Assembly: GCA_035540975.1 (NCBI GenBank)
Contig: DATLFN010000012.1
Span: 1 to 63,692, forward strand
From: Acidimicrobiales bacterium
GTDB taxonomy: Bacteria > Actinomycetota > Acidimicrobiia > Acidimicrobiales > GCA-2861595
Length of the DNA stretch: 63,692 nucleotides
Direction of reading: 5' to 3'
Each line of letters starts with the position of its first letter. Within the stretch, counting starts at the first letter, position 1. Shown here piece by piece: positions 1 to 9,600 of this stretch. The notes beneath the pieces are model-generated. The model made no database searches, was not told the origin of the DNA, and saw only the letters and a list, made by a program, of their open reading frames with translations. Position numbers and translations under genes: made by a program.

Positions 1-321
1 ACGGCCAACGCGTCGGTCAAGGCCGGCGGCGACATCGTCAAGGCCGTCGACACCCAGATCACCACCGCCCGCGGCGTGGTGGCGACCCAGGGCGACGCCG
101 TGCTGTCGGCGCTGACCCAGGTGCGCACCAACCTGCCCGCCACCATCACCGCTTCGGTGAGCGGCGGCGGCGAGACGACGGCCGGCCCGGCCGTCCCCTC
201 GACGAGCACCGGCGTGTCGGCCACCGGCTCGGCCAGCGGCTCGGCGTCGACCGCGCCGGCCTCGGCCAACCTGGTGGGCTCGGCCACGGGCTCGGTCAGC
301 GCCCTGCTGGGCGGCAAGTAG
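1..321 (+). CDS. C-terminal end of an uncharacterised low-complexity protein (partial)
   Basis: The frame is open from the first base of the window to a TAG at 319-321, so the gene begins upstream. About 106 residues are visible. The first half is helix-like with regularly spaced hydrophobics (DIVKAVDTQITTARGVV). From about residue 55 it turns into a Ser/Thr/Ala/Gly-rich tail (STSTGVSATGSASGSAS) ending SALLGGK. Such tails are common at the ends of secreted or surface proteins, but no domain is recognisable and no function is offered. A strong hairpin 33 bases after the stop ends the transcript. Confidence 0.6.
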   Translation, partial: TANASVKAGGDIVKAVDTQITTARGVVATQGDAVLSALTQVRTNLPATITASVSGGGETTAGPAVPSTSTGVSATGSASGSASTAPASANLVGSATGSVSALLGGK

Positions 322-353
322 CACCCCGCAGCTCACCTCCACCTCCACCTCCA

Positions 354-391
354 CGCACCGACGGCGGCCCCCAGGGGTCGCCGTCGGTGCG
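354..391. terminator. bidirectional hairpin terminator between convergent genes
   Basis: Two 18-base arms (354-371 and 374-391) pair along their whole length with a single G-T wobble and leave only two unpaired bases in the centre. The hairpin lies between the end of the plus-strand partial gene and the end of the minus-strand MMPL gene, so it can end transcription from both sides. There is no U-tract, which is usual in such G+C-rich genomes. Confidence 0.7.
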
Positions 392-428
392 CGGGGCGAC
401 TCAGGCGGTGGGCCGGCGAGCCCGCCGA

Positions 429-2808
429 TCAGCCGACCAGGCACTGCTCCTTGGCCTCGGCTTCGGCGAACCCGTGCTCGGCGTGGCCCTCGACGTCCAG
501 CTTCGGCAGGAGGCGCTCCAGCCCCCGCGGCAGCCACCAGTTCCGATCCCCCAGGAGCTCCATGGTGGCGGGGACGAGGAGCATGCGGACGATGGTGGCG
601 TCGAGGAGGATGGCGGCGGCCAGGCCGGTCCCCATGAGCTTGGTGACCCGGTCCTGCTCGAGGATGAAGCTGCCGAAGACGAAGACCATGATCGCCGCCG
701 CCGCGGTGATGACCTTCGCCGTCGCCGCCAGCCCGTCCGCCACCGACTCCCGGCTGTCGCCGGTGCGGCGCCACTCCTCGCGGACCCGTGAGAGCAGGAA
801 CACCTCGTAGTCCATGGACAGGCCGAAGACGATGGCGAACAGCATCATCGGCGCCCACGGCTCGATGGGCGCCGGCTCCACGCCGGTGACGTCGCTCAGC
901 CAGCCCCACTGGAACAGCGCCACGACGATCCCGTAGGCGGCGCTGACCGACAGCACGTTCATGATCACCGCCTTGAGTGGGACCAGCAGCGACCGGAACA
1001 CCAGCATGAGGAGGAGGAACGACAGGCCCAGCACGGCGGCGAACAGGTACGGCATCCGGTCGGACAGGTACTGGGAGAAGTCGACGTTGACCGCCTGGGT
1101 ACCGGTGACCTGGACGTCGACCCCCGCCGCTCTCTCGGCCGGGAGCAGCACCTCGTCGCGCAGCCGCTTGACCAGGTCGGTCGTCGCCTCGTCCTGCGGT
1201 CCGGTCGTGGGGATCAGGTTCCACAACACGGCCGTGGGGTTCTCGGAGTCGTCGGGCTGGGCCGGGGAGACGAACACCACGCCGGGATCGGCGGCGGCCG
1301 CCTCGTCGATGGCGTCCAGGTCCGCCAGGTCCACACCGTCGGGCACCCGGGCCACGAGCAGGAGTGGCCCGTTGAAGCCGGGCCCGAAGCCCTGCACCAG
1401 CAGGTCGTAGGCCTTCCTGGTGGTGGTGTCCTCGGCGTAGTTGCTCTCGTCGGAGAAGCCGAGCCGCAGGCCCAGCACGGGGAGGGCGAGCACGAGGAGG
1501 GCCACCGCGCCGGCGACGGCGGCGCTCCACGGGCGGCGCTGGATGAACCGGCTCCACTTGTAGGCGGTGGTCTCCCGCACGGGCTTGCGCCGGTGGTGGA
1601 TCTCCTTCCTCAGCGGGGCGAAGAAGAAGCCGGCGACGAAGACCACCACCGCCAGCGGGAAAGCGATCGTCAGCGGGGTGAACTTGAGACCGACGCCGGC
1701 CAGGGCGACCGCCACCAGGCCGGCGGCGACGAGCCCCCCGCCAGCGGGTCAGCTCGATGCGCTCGCCGGCGAAGCCGAGCAGGGCCGGGAGAAGCGTCAG
1801 GGAGGCGCAGATGGTCACGAACACCACCGACGCGGCGCCGACGGCCAGGCCGGTCACGAAGCTCACGCCCATGATCAGCAGGCCGAGGAGGGAGATGACC
1901 ACGGTCGTCCCGGCGAAGAGCACCGACCGCCCGGCGGTGTCGAGGGCGATGGCGACCGACTCCGGCACCGGGTGCCCCAGGTGGAGCTGCTCGCGGTACC
2001 GCGTGGCGATGAGCAGGGCGTAGTCGATCCCGACCCCGAGCCCGATCATGACCCCGAGGAAGGTGGCGAAGTCGGGGATCGAGACGAGGTGGCTGGCCAG
2101 CGAGATCAGCATCGACCCGAGGCCGATGCCGAAGAGGGCGACCCCCACGGGGAGCCCCATGGCCAGCACCGAGCCGAAGGCGAGGATCAGGATCACCATG
2201 GCGAAGGCCACGCCCAGGACCTCGGACGACGGCTCGTTGAACCCGGCGAAGATGAACCCGCCGGTCTCGACCAGGAGGCCCTCGATGTCCGGCGCGCCCT
2301 CCCGGATCTCCTCGCCGATCTCGGACGCCCGTTGGAACTCCACGTCCTCGGGGAACTCGATGGTGGCGAAGGCGATCTTCCCGGCGTGCGGGCCCTCGGA
2401 CGCGATCTGCCGCTCGCCCCCCTCGGCATACGGGCTCTGGACGCGTTCGACTTCCTCGATCGCCGCCACCCGGTCGAACACGGCCTCCATGGCGGAGCGG
2501 ACGGCCGGGTCCTCCACCCCCTGCTCGGCCCGGAACACGATGGTGCCCGACTGGCCCGTGCCCTGGCCGCCGAAGGACTCGTCGAGGATGTCGAACCCGT
2601 CCTTCGACTCGACGTCGGGCAGGTTGAAGTCGTCCCGGAAGGCGTTCCCGACGGCGCCCGACAGCGCGCCGCCGAACACCAGGACGGCGATCCACGCGGC
2701 GAGGACGACCCGGCGCCGGTCGTGGCAGCGGGCCCCGAGCCGGGCGAAGCGAGAGGTGCGCAACGCGTTGCCGGGCTGGAGCCCGGTCGAAGGACGATCC
2801 TCGGTCAT
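429..2808 (-). pseudogene. MMPL/RND family membrane transporter, frameshifted
   Basis: Read from ATG 2808 the minus strand encodes an N-terminal cytoplasmic stretch, a first membrane helix (VVLAAWIAVLVFGG), a periplasmic loop and a run of helices with the family sequence GLGVGIDYALLIATRYREQ. This frame ends in TRWRG at base 1735. The matching second half (LVAAGLVAVALAGVGLK through a second set of helices, GLSMDYEVFLLSRVREEW) continues in another frame to the stop at 429. A run of six C at 1734-1739 (six G on the coding strand) holds one base too many; with five, the two halves join into one protein of about 792 residues, normal for MMPL proteins that export lipids or drugs. The 429-1715 part alone has a GTG but no helices 1-5. 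The slip is either a true mutation or a homopolymer sequencing error. The 190 bases upstream hold no gene. Confidence 0.85.
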
Positions 2809-2998
2809 GCGGCCCTCCTTGTCGGCGCGCCGCTACGACGACTCGGCATGGCGGAAGTCATCGGTCCGGGGCAGAGGCGCACGATGGTACGTAGTCCGGG
2901 CCGCTACACCGGACCATTTCCGATCGAGTCCCCACCCGGGCCGGCCGGGGGCCCCCGGCGAGGGACGGCCGAGGCGCAGTGCCCGGCGGCGGCGGCGC

Positions 2999-4222
2999 TC
3001 AGCTCGCCCGCCGGAGGCGGGCGACAACGTCACCGAGGATCGCCACCGCCTCCTCCAGCTGGGCGTCGGACAGGTAGGGGGCGGGGCCGAGGCGCACGAC
3101 GTCGCCCCGGCTGTCGCACGAGACGCCGCCCGCCCCCAACCCCCGCCGGAGCTCGCCGGCGTGGGGTGACCGCAGGGCCACGAAGCCGCCGAGGGAGCCG
3201 GGCGGCGCCTCCCGGTCCCGGGTGATCACGCCGTCGGGCAGGCCCAGGCCGTCGAAGGCCGTGCGCACCACGCCCGTCTGGTGCAACGAGACGCGGCGCA
3301 GGAACGCCGGCGTGAGGCCCCGGGCCGCGAAGAACTCGAACACGGCCGCCGCCCGGTAGTGGCTGGCCGGGTCGTAGGTGGCGCCGGCGAAGCGGGTGGC
3401 GGGCGGCCCGTAGCCGACGATCTCGGGACGGGCGCCGTCGTACCGGTCGTCGATCTCGGCGAACCATCCGGTGATCGCCGGCCGCATGTCGGCGCCGGCC
3501 GGCGGGATGCGCAGGAAGGCGTTCCCCTCGCCCAGCTGGAGGTACTTGTAGCCGCCGCCCGTGACCCACGCGCCGGCCAGGCCGAGGTCGTGGACGGGGA
3601 ACGGCACGGCGCCGAGGGCGTGGTAGGCGTCGACCAGCAGCTCGGCACCGACCTGTTCGCACCGCCCGGCCAGCCCCGCGAGGTGGGGCACGATCCGGGC
3701 CGACGAGAACAGCACGGCCGACACGGCGACCAGGGCGGTGCGGCCGTCGGCCTCCACCGCCAGCCGCTCGGAGAGCGTGCCGACGGGCTCGGCCGGCACC
3801 CGGACCACTTCGAGCCCCTCCTCGGCCAGCCGCGCCAGCTGGCGGCGGAGCGAGTGGAACTCGGCGTCGGTGGTCACCACCCGCGGCCGCCGGCGCAGGT
3901 CGAGGGACGACAGGAGCTTGACGACGAGGTCGTGGGTGTTGGGGCCGAGGGCGATCTCGCCGCCGGGGTCGCCCAGCACCGCGCGGTACCCCTCGCGCAC
4001 ACGCTCGGCCATCGCCTCGGCCCGCTCCCACTTGCCGTCCGCCGCCTCGGCGGCGTCGGCGAAGCACCTCAGCAGCCCGGCCTCGGCCACGTCGGGCCAC
4101 GCCTGGTGCGAATGGCCGGTGAGGAGGAGCCGCTTGCCCACCCGGAAGCGGGAGTAGTGGGGCGCCAGGGCGTTCGGCGTGGCCCGCAGGTCGTCGAGCG
4201 CCGGAGGAGGGGCGGGTGTCAC
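2999..4222 (-). CDS. kynureninase-like PLP-dependent enzyme (aminotransferase class V fold)
   Basis: The protein is 407 residues from GTG 4222. Family features visible in order are the cofactor region (GPNTHDLVVKLLSSLD), the aspartate segment LLVDAYHALGAVPF that holds the PLP ring, and the Schiff-base lysine in GGGYKYLQLGEGNAF. Kynureninases cleave kynurenine or 3-hydroxykynurenine to anthranilates and alanine. The start is chosen because GTG 4222 overlaps the stop of the upstream tryptophan dioxygenase remnant in a 4-base GTGA junction, typical of translational coupling, and because the family resemblance begins right after it (LDDLRATPNALAPHYSRFRV). A longer frame to 4441 is open but overlaps the remnant. 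The neighbour supports kynureninase over other class V enzymes. With the dioxygenase broken, its substrate would have to come from elsewhere. Confidence 0.75.
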   Translation of the reverse strand: MTPAPPPALDDLRATPNALAPHYSRFRVGKRLLLTGHSHQAWPDVAEAGLLRCFADAAEAADGKWERAEAMAERVREGYRAVLGDPGGEIALGPNTHDLVVKLLSSLDLRRRPRVVTTDAEFHSLRRQLARLAEEGLEVVRVPAEPVGTLSERLAVEADGRTALVAVSAVLFSSARIVPHLAGLAGRCEQVGAELLVDAYHALGAVPFPVHDLGLAGAWVTGGGYKYLQLGEGNAFLRIPPAGADMRPAITGWFAEIDDRYDGARPEIVGYGPPATRFAGATYDPASHYRAAAVFEFFAARGLTPAFLRRVSLHQTGVVRTAFDGLGLPDGVITRDREAPPGSLGGFVALRSPHAGELRRGLGAGGVSCDSRGDVVRLGPAPYLSDAQLEEAVAILGDVVARLRRAS

Positions 4223-4485
4223 AGCCGGTTGCGGACGGCCCGCAGGCCGGGGAACACGGGGCGGAACAGCATCGAACGCAGGTACGCCACGCCCGCCGAG
4301 CCGTCCGTCCCCGGGCATTTCACGATCGTGCGCTCGGCCATCAGGTACCGGGCGTCGGTGGCGGAGGGATGTTCGTCGTCCGTCCGCACAGGATGCCACC
4401 CCGCCACGGAGCCCGGATCGGCGCGGCGGCGGGGTGGCCACCGCCGATGTCAGGACGCCAGCAGCTCGGCGAGACGCAGTAGCTC
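4219..4485 (-). pseudogene. remnant of tryptophan 2,3-dioxygenase (C-terminal part only)
   Basis: The last 40 residues match the end of tryptophan 2,3-dioxygenases closely: LMAERTI, then a PGT-GSAGVAYLRS block, LFRPVFP and the terminal AVRNRL, where the family has ERTIG, GTGGSSGVAYLR, LFRPFFP and AVRTEL. Upstream in the same frame RELLRLAELLAS resembles the preceding helix, but a TGA at 4450-4452 interrupts the frame and a poorly conserved stretch separates the two. The haem-binding N-terminal three quarters (about 200 residues) are missing; 4486-4564 holds nothing recognisable and the next gene begins at 4565. Several conserved residues are also changed (VKCPGTDG for GxKxGTGG). A frame from GTG 4407 encodes 62 residues, but I read this as gene decay within a former kynA-kynU operon. 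Confidence 0.65.
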
Positions 4486-4564
4486 CCGGCGGGCGGCGCC
4501 TCGAACTCGCGGGTGATGAGTCCGACCGATCGGTTCAGAAAGAGGCGCCGGTACCGACGCCGGG

Positions 4565-5038
4565 TCAGGCCGAGACGAACAGGCCGTCGGCCGAGGGGTC
4601 GACGACGCCCGGGGGCTGCCAACGGCCGCCCAGGCGTGACCGCGACGACCTAGCGCCGGCCCGGAGGTCCCGACGGCGCAGGGTCGCCCACACCACCTTG
4701 CCGCCGTCGTCGGCGTCGACCCCCCACGCCTCGGCCACCGAGGTCACCAGCGCCAGGCCGCGACCGGACGTGGCGAAGCGCGGTGGCGTCGTCGGCACGG
4801 GGCAGCGGGGGTTGTCGTCGTGGACCTCGACGCGCACGGTGTCGGCGCCGATGCCGAGCTGGACGAGGAGGTCCGTCCGGGCATGCTGGACGGCGTTGGT
4901 GACCAGCTCGTGGGCGACGAGCGTCACCATCCAGGCCGTGTCCCCGGTGACGCCGCCGTCGTTCAGGGCGCCCTGGACGAAGCGCCGGGCGCGCCATGCG
5001 CTGTCCAGGTCCGGAGGAAGGCTGAGAACGGCGTCCAT
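4565..5038 (-). CDS. RsbW-like anti-sigma factor / serine kinase (HATPase_c fold)
   Basis: This 157-residue protein, from ATG 5038, is a single GHKL ATPase domain. The N box is HELVTNAVQHA, the G1 box is the DDNP segment and the G2 box is TSGRGLALV. Proteins of this build in actinomycetes either bind a sigma factor directly or phosphorylate an anti-anti-sigma partner. No sigma or anti-anti-sigma gene is adjacent. The RsbQ/RsbP relic 5 kb away suggests a partner-switching system was once complete here. The C-terminal 30 residues after RRRDLRAGARS are basic and not part of the fold. Confidence 0.8.
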   Translation of the reverse strand: MDAVLSLPPDLDSAWRARRFVQGALNDGGVTGDTAWMVTLVAHELVTNAVQHARTDLLVQLGIGADTVRVEVHDDNPRCPVPTTPPRFATSGRGLALVTSVAEAWGVDADDGGKVVWATLRRRDLRAGARSSRSRLGGRWQPPGVVDPSADGLFVSA

Positions 5039-5152
5039 CAACAGGCGTCGGGACCGTCGTCCCGTGCGCGCCACGTACCCCGGCCGCGAACGGGACAAAC
5101 CGCCCCGGGCGCCGGGTCTCGCCGCCGTTCGCGGGTCGCTAGTGTCGGCCCG

Positions 5153-5533
5153 ATGGGGCCCGAGGACGCCCGTCGCTACGCCCGGCTGCTCTCCTACGGG
5201 CGCATCGCCCTCGGCGTGACGGCGCTGGTCGCGCCCCGTCTCCCGTCGCTGCCGTGGCTGGGCGACGCCGAGTCTCGCCGTTCCTCCGTCCAGCTCCTCG
5301 CCCGGTCGCTCGGGGCGCGGGACGTGGCGCTCGGGCTCGGCCCGGTGCTGGCGCTGCGCCATGAGGCCCCGGCCCGGGGCTGGATGGAGGCGGGCGGGCT
5401 GGCCGACGCCGGCGACCTGGTGGGCACCCTCGTCGCCTGGCGGACGCTCCCGCGCCGGACCCGCCTCGTCATGCTCGGGGTCATCTCGTCGTCGATGGTC
5501 GCCTCCCGCGTCCTGGCGACGTCGCTTCACTGA
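5153..5533 (+). CDS. small membrane protein of unknown function
   Basis: A 126-residue protein from ATG 5153, just upstream of which lies the divergent RsbW-like gene. Hydrophobic segments occur around residues 15-35 (GRIALGVTALVAPRLP), 52-68 (ARDVALGLGPVLAL) and 100-120 (LVMLGVISSSMVAS), consistent with three or four membrane passes. The pattern resembles small actinobacterial DUF4267-type membrane proteins, but I cannot assign the family with certainty. The 114 bases between the two divergent starts must hold both promoters. Confidence 0.6.
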   Translation: MGPEDARRYARLLSYGRIALGVTALVAPRLPSLPWLGDAESRRSSVQLLARSLGARDVALGLGPVLALRHEAPARGWMEAGGLADAGDLVGTLVAWRTLPRRTRLVMLGVISSSMVASRVLATSLH

Positions 5534-5680
5534 CGGACGACCGGCGGTGATCCGGACAGCCGCCCACCACCCGGTAGGTTGGGCGACCGGCCGCGCCCGT
5601 GCGGCGGACCCGCCGCCGCCCTCACGGCCGGCGCACGGTGCGTCGCCACCGGCCGGGCCCCGACCTGCGAGGAGGCAACC

Positions 5681-5947
5681 GTGAACTGTCCCGTCGACGG
5701 CGCCACGCTGGAGATGAGCGAGCGCCAGGGTGTCGAGATCGACTACTGCCCGAACTGTCGGGGTGTGTGGCTCGACCGCGGGGAGCTCGACAAGATCATC
5801 GAGCGGTCGGAGTCCTGGTCGCCGCCGCCCGAGCCGCGGCGGGACCGCGACGACGACCGTCACGAGCCGCGACGCGACGACCGCTCGGCCGTCCCCTACA
5901 AGAAGAAGAAGCGGTCCTCGTTCCTGAGCGAGCTCTTCGAGGACTGA
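5681..5947 (+). CDS. zf-TFIIB-type zinc ribbon protein
   Basis: An 88-residue protein from GTG 5681 with a good ribosome site (GAGGAGG) eight bases before. It opens with NCPVDGATL and has CPNCRGVWLDRGELDKI, the CxxD...CxxC-GVWLDxGEL signature of zf-TFIIB proteins, which bind one zinc. The rest is a charged Asp/Arg-rich linker and a conserved-looking C-terminal FLSELFED tail, as in many bacterial members of unknown role. The 147 bases before it hold no gene. Confidence 0.8.
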   Translation: MNCPVDGATLEMSERQGVEIDYCPNCRGVWLDRGELDKIIERSESWSPPPEPRRDRDDDRHEPRRDDRSAVPYKKKKRSSFLSELFED

Positions 5948-5986
5948 CTGACGGCAGCCGCCGCGGCCGCCGCGGCCGCCCGGACG

Positions 5987-6322
5987 TCAGCCGCCGCCCG
6001 GGTGCATGCCGGGCGACCGCGACTGGTCGAGGCAGAACGACGCCCCGGGCGCGAACCCGTTCGGGAAGTGGAACCCCGGCCCCGGCCCGCCGGGCACGGC
6101 GGCACCCGATCCTCCGGCCGCCGAGCCCACCTGGCCCGCCGGCGGCCAGGAGGAGAGGTGGCCCCCGGTGACGTAGTCGCCCACGATGTGCTGGCCGTGG
6201 ACGGCGATCCCGAGGGTGGTTGCGCACGTCGGCGCCGCCCCCGACGGCGTCGCCCCTGCCCCGACGGCGACCAGGCCGGCGACGATGCCGGCGGCCACGC
6301 CGGCACCGACCCGTCGGCGCAT
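5987..6322 (-). CDS. small secreted protein of unknown function
   Basis: A 111-residue protein from ATG 6322. It has a Sec signal peptide (MRRRVGAGVAAGIVAGLVAV then GATPSGAA, likely cut after an Ala-x-Ala-like site near residue 29), followed by a Gly/Pro-rich domain with two cysteines, one at APTCATTLG and one at ASFCLDQS. Its ATG overlaps the stop of the DUF4242 gene by one base, so the two are probably translated together. No family recognised. Confidence 0.6.
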   Translation of the reverse strand: MRRRVGAGVAAGIVAGLVAVGAGATPSGAAPTCATTLGIAVHGQHIVGDYVTGGHLSSWPPAGQVGSAAGGSGAAVPGGPGPGFHFPNGFAPGASFCLDQSRSPGMHPGGG

Positions 6323-6600
6323 CACGCCACCTCGGCGGTGGTGGGGTCGATGACCCGGCGGACGCGGCGGACCTTGTCGGCCGGGAAGCCGCCGCCGCGA
6401 GCGTGCTCGAGGACGGCGCCCTCGTCGTCGGCGACGTAGACGCAGTGGATCCCGTCGTCGGTCACGTAGCTGTGCAGCCACTGGACCCGCGGGGCCAAGC
6501 CGGCCAGGACCTCGTTGGACTTCTGGGCGATGGCCCGGACCTCGTCGTCGCTGAACTGCCCGGCGCCCGGGATGCTGCGCTCGATAAGGAACTTCGGCAT
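6322..6600 (-). CDS. DUF4242 protein, SCO4226 nickel-binding type
   Basis: A 92-residue protein with the whole DUF4242 pattern: the start MPKFLIERSIPGAG, the middle AIAQKSNEVL and QWLHSYVTDDGIHCVYVADD, and the end GFPADKVRRVRRVIDPTTAE. The Streptomyces member SCO4226 is reported to bind nickel. That role here is inferred from the family only. Nickel enzymes (a hydrogenase large subunit and urease) lie 9-14 kb away, but no operon link is visible. The downstream secreted protein overlaps it by one base. Confidence 0.8.
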   Translation of the reverse strand: MPKFLIERSIPGAGQFSDDEVRAIAQKSNEVLAGLAPRVQWLHSYVTDDGIHCVYVADDEGAVLEHARGGGFPADKVRRVRRVIDPTTAEVA

Positions 6601-6672
6601 GGCGGATCCTCCTCGTCCCGCCGGGCCCAGGTGGCGCCGGCGTCGAGGACGACCGTACGAACCGGCCCTTCC

Positions 6673-9600
6673 TCAAACCTTCCCGGCCGACAGCTCGGAG
6701 GAAGCCAGCCGGCAACGGCCGGCGTCGAGGCGCTGGCCCCACCGGTCGAAGCCCTCGGCCGCCTGCTGGAGCAGCCGCGCCGCACCAGCCGCATCGCCGC
6801 TCGAGCGAGCCACGGCGGCCCTGGCCTCGTCGAGGGCTGCTCTCCAGCCGCCGCGGGGGTAGAAGGCGGCGACCACGCGCTCGCTGCGCGCCAGGTAACC
6901 GGCGGCGCGCTCCACCTCCCCGGCCGCCGCGCAGGCGATGGCCGCCGGGACGCTGAGGTTGACCGAGCACGGCGGGCACGTCTCCAGCGGCCCGCGGAGG
7001 TCCCGGTCCGCCTCCTCCACGGCGTCGACGGCGGCGCTGGCGTCGCGTGCGGCCCGGATCGCCGTGCCGTGGATCCGATCGAGGAGGTGGCGGGTCCCCA
7101 CCGGCGACCCCCGGGCCGCCACGAAGGCCTCGTCGAGCGCCGCCCGGGCGCCGTCCTCGTCGCCGGCCGCCAGCAGGGCCTCGGCCAGCCGCTGGAGAGT
7201 GAGCGCCTCGCCGCACAGGACCCCCACCGTCCGGTGCCGGGCCACGGCGGTGCGCAGGTGCCCGGTCGCCACCGCCACGTCGCCCCGCAGGAGGTGGGCC
7301 TCCCCGAGGAGCGTGGCCGCGAACGCCTCGGCCCTCGCCGCCCCGGCCTCGCCAGCTCGCCGGGCCAGGTCGGTGGCGAAGGCGATGACGTCCTCGTACG
7401 GCGCGCCGCCGTAGAGGTACGACTCGGCCACGCAGAGATGGGCGTCGATGACGACCGTGGCCAGGTCGGGGCGAAGGGTCGAGTCGAGCAGGTCGAGCGA
7501 CGCCCGCTGCGGCCAGGTGCCCCGCTCGTGGGCGACCATGGCGGTCAGCATGGTGGCGTCGACGAAGTCGCGGAGGTCGCCTGTCTCGACCGCCAGCGCC
7601 CGCGCCTCCCGCCCCGCCTCGTCGGCGTCGTCGAGCCGGCCGGCGCACCACCAGGCCAGGCCTCGGGCGACCAGAAGCTGGACGCGGTCGGCCGGGTCGA
7701 CGTCGTCCACGCCGGCCAGCGTCTCCAGGGCGGCGGGGATGTCGCCGGCGACGACGAGCGTCTTGGCCCGCCGGATGGCGAGCGACCGGCGGGCCGGCGG
7801 CTCGGCCACGGCCATCGCCACGGCGTAGGCGGCGGGGGCGCCGGGGTCGCCGACGGTGGCGAGCGCGTCGGCCCGCCAAGCCAACAGCTCCGGGTCGCGA
7901 GGTGCCACGGCCAGGCCGCGGTCGGCGAGGGTGACGGCGTCCGCCTGGGCCCCGACGGCGAAGGCGTCCACGACGGCCCGCCGCAGCCAGGGCAGGGCGT
8001 CGGTGCCCCGACCGGCGGCGAGGAGGTGGTGGGCCACCCGGGCGGCGGGGGCACCCAGGCCGGCCAGCCGCTCGGCGGCGGCCAGCTGGGCCTCTGTCAC
8101 CTGGGCGGGCGGGACGTCTCGGCACAGCTCCTCGCGGACGAGGTCGTGCCGGAAGCGGTACGACGACCCGCGGCGGGCGACGACGCCGGCGTCGGTGGCC
8201 GCCACCAGGTCGTCGAGCGCCCGGTCCGGCCCCACGCCGGCCAGGGCGGCGAACTCGTCGGCCGTGAGCTCCTCGGCCACCAGGGCGACGCGTCGCAGGG
8301 CCCGCTCGGTGTGGGTGGGCAGCCGTCGCATGCGGGCGGCGATGGCGGCGCCGACCCCGCCCGCCGGAGCGGCGGCCACGGCGTCGGTGCTGGTGGCCAC
8401 CTCGAGGGCGAGGAAGGGGTTCCCACCGCTCAGATCCCACACCAGGTCGAGCTCGTCCCGTGAGGGAACGCCGTCGCGGACGCCGGTGACGATGTCGTCG
8501 ATCTCCGGCCGTCGCAGGGGCCCCAGGTGGATGCCGACGGCCACGCCGCCGCCGACCAGCGCATCGCGCAGGTCGCGCACCGGCGGCGGAGGGCCGGGCC
8601 GCAGGCCGGCGACGACGAGCAGGCCCCGCGGGAACGGCGCGCCGGCGAGGAGGTGGAGCAGCTCGACGGTGGCGTCGTCGGCGTGGTGCAGGTCGTCGAC
8701 GACGAGGACGCCGTTCGTCGCGTCGGCGGCGGCCAGCAGATGCGTGACCAGATGGAGCACCGCCTGGCGATGGACGGGGACCGACGGCGCGGCTGCGGCC
8801 GTGCCGTCGAGGCGGGCGAGCAGGGAGCGCTCGGCGTCACCGAGGGCCCGGCCCAGGTCCGGCCGTTGGAGCAGCAGGCCGCCCACCGCCTCGGTGAGCG
8901 GGGCGTAGGGCAGCGACCGGGTCGACTCCCGGGCGGCTGCTCGGAGCACCAACCACCCGTCGGCGGCGGCCTGGTCGGCCAGCTCCTCGCAGAGCCGGGT
9001 CTTGCCGATGCCGGCCGGGCCCTCGACCAGGACCGCCGCCGGCCGGCCCTCGCGCGCCCGGCGCAGGGCGGCGCCGGCGCGCACGAGCTCGATCTCCCGT
9101 CCCACCAGACCGGGACGGACGGCGCCCGTGGCGGCCGTGCCGAGGATCTCCCGGTAGAGCCCCGTCGTCTCGGCCGACGGGGCGAGGCCCAGCTCGCGAG
9201 CGAGTGCGGTCCGCACGCGCTGGTACTGGCGGATGGCGGCGTGGACCCGACCGGCCGCCAGGTGCTCGCGCATCAGCGCCCGGTGGGCCGCCTCGTCGGT
9301 CGGCTCGGTGTCCACCACGTCGGCCCACCGCCCGGCGGTCCGGAGGAGGTCGACGTGGAGCCTCCGCAGCCGGTCCCGCTCGACCAGCGTCCACTCCTCG
9401 TAGCGATCCTCGGGGAGCAGGTCGCCGCTGTAGCCGGCGGCCGCCTCGGCGCAGGCGGCGGCGTCGCCGGACCGCAGGGCCGCCTCGGCCGAGGCCGAGA
9501 ACCGCTCGGCGTCGACGTCGACGGCGGCGCCCGGGCACAGCACGACGGCTCCGCCCCGGAGGACGACGAAGTCCCTGGACCCGGTCGCCCGTCGCGCCAG

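Noticed and set aside
1567-3225. Plus-strand frame of 552 codons opposite the MMPL and kynureninase genes
   Set aside because: Composition is Arg/Gly/Pro/His-rich as expected for an antisense shadow in G+C-rich DNA; no domain is visible.
4450-4452. In-frame TGA in the tryptophan dioxygenase remnant as possible selenocysteine, given selD in the window
   Set aside because: The enzyme family has no Cys or selenocysteine there and most of the gene is missing, so it is a decay mutation.
5987-8440. Very long minus-strand frame (over 800 codons) of Arg/Gly/Pro-rich sequence before the small secreted protein
   Set aside because: It is the shadow of the SARP gene in another frame; only the last 111 codons have real coding character and a signal peptide.
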